A stretch of DNA of 5,959 nt from an uncultured Desulfobacterales bacterium (GTDB lineage: Bacteria > Desulfobacterota > Desulfobacteria > Desulfobacterales > JAFDCJ01), in contig CALZJV010000463.1 in the NCBI GenBank assembly GCA_945787595.1, forward strand, positions 1-5,959. The letters are read 5' to 3'. Shown one piece after another: positions 5,859 through 5,959 of this stretch. Each line of letters starts with the position of its first letter. The stretch's first letter is position 1. The translations under genes were made by a program, and so were the position numbers. The notes beneath the pieces were generated by a model. It did not search any database and was not told the DNA's origin. It worked only from the letters and a program-made list of their open reading frames with translations.

Positions 5859-5959
5859 ATTTAACCCTACAACGAAACATAAGTTGATTTGATCGACTTT
5901 TTAATTTTTTTCTTTCGATGTGAAAGATATGCCGCATGATTTTTTTTCTGGATCCATAA

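Larger units (their letters stand above)
5451..5959. other. Long AT-rich non-coding region upstream of intI
   Basis: 509 bases with no convincing gene. By analogy with class 1 integrons, attI and the cassette array would lie on this side of intI. I found no clean GTTRRRY core on the plus strand; the nearest is GTTGCAT (5483-5489, one mismatch), within an imperfect hairpin of AGGTT-GTT and AAC-AACCT (5475-5498). ATTTTTAAAA occurs twice, 90 bases apart (5511, 5601). The right part contains the TGACG/CGTCA array and a 12-bp palindrome. A reading frame could begin at ATG 5929 (or GTG 5920) and run off the edge, but it lacks a good ribosome binding site. Confidence 0.6.

Noticed and set aside
5929..5959. 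Partial gene starting ATG CCG CAT at the right edge
   Set aside because: Only ten codons visible and no proper Shine-Dalgarno; cannot be supported from this window.

Overview
The window looks like a piece of a bacterial chromosome from an anaerobe. The deltaproteobacterial (Desulfobacterota) flavour is my inference from the combination of a molybdenum hydroxylase of the xanthine dehydrogenase family, a two-subunit aconitase X and a lone integron integrase; no taxonomic marker is present. There are no RNA genes, CRISPR arrays or insertion sequences that I can see.

Left block (1-1970, minus strand). A probable two-gene operon reads leftward: a XRE-cupin transcriptional regulator (1404-1970), then, 25 bases on, the large molybdopterin-binding subunit of a molybdenum hydroxylase (1378 down to the window edge). 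The hydroxylase gene carries a frameshift at about 781-783. Both halves match the family well, but they lie in different frames, so the gene is broken as written.

Divergent control region (1971-2309). This AT-rich stretch separates the two operons. It holds a good sigma-70-type promoter for the rightward operon, an imperfect dyad just upstream of the regulator gene that could be its operator, and a 14-bp-armed inverted repeat ending 11 bp before the rightward -35 box.

Middle block (2310-4200, plus strand). A tight three-gene operon encodes a 68-residue Cys/His-rich protein of unknown function, the aconitase X large subunit (420 aa) and its small subunit (142 aa, GTG start, overlapping the large subunit gene). 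Aconitase X enzymes dehydrate small hydroxylated acids; known members act on cis-3-hydroxy-L-proline (bacteria) or mevalonate 5-phosphate (archaea). The substrate here cannot be read from the sequence. The divergent hydroxylase/regulator operon suggests, but does not show, a shared catabolic pathway.

Right block (4201-5959). After 275 bases without a gene comes a full-length integron-type tyrosine recombinase (IntI) on the minus strand (4476-5450). All catalytic residues and the integron-specific insert are present, but one in-frame amber codon (TAG, codon 208) splits it in two. The remaining 509 bases are very AT-rich and contain repeated TGACG/CGTCA motifs at regular spacing. No attI or attC site could be recognised; a cassette array, if there is one, would be expected beyond the right edge.
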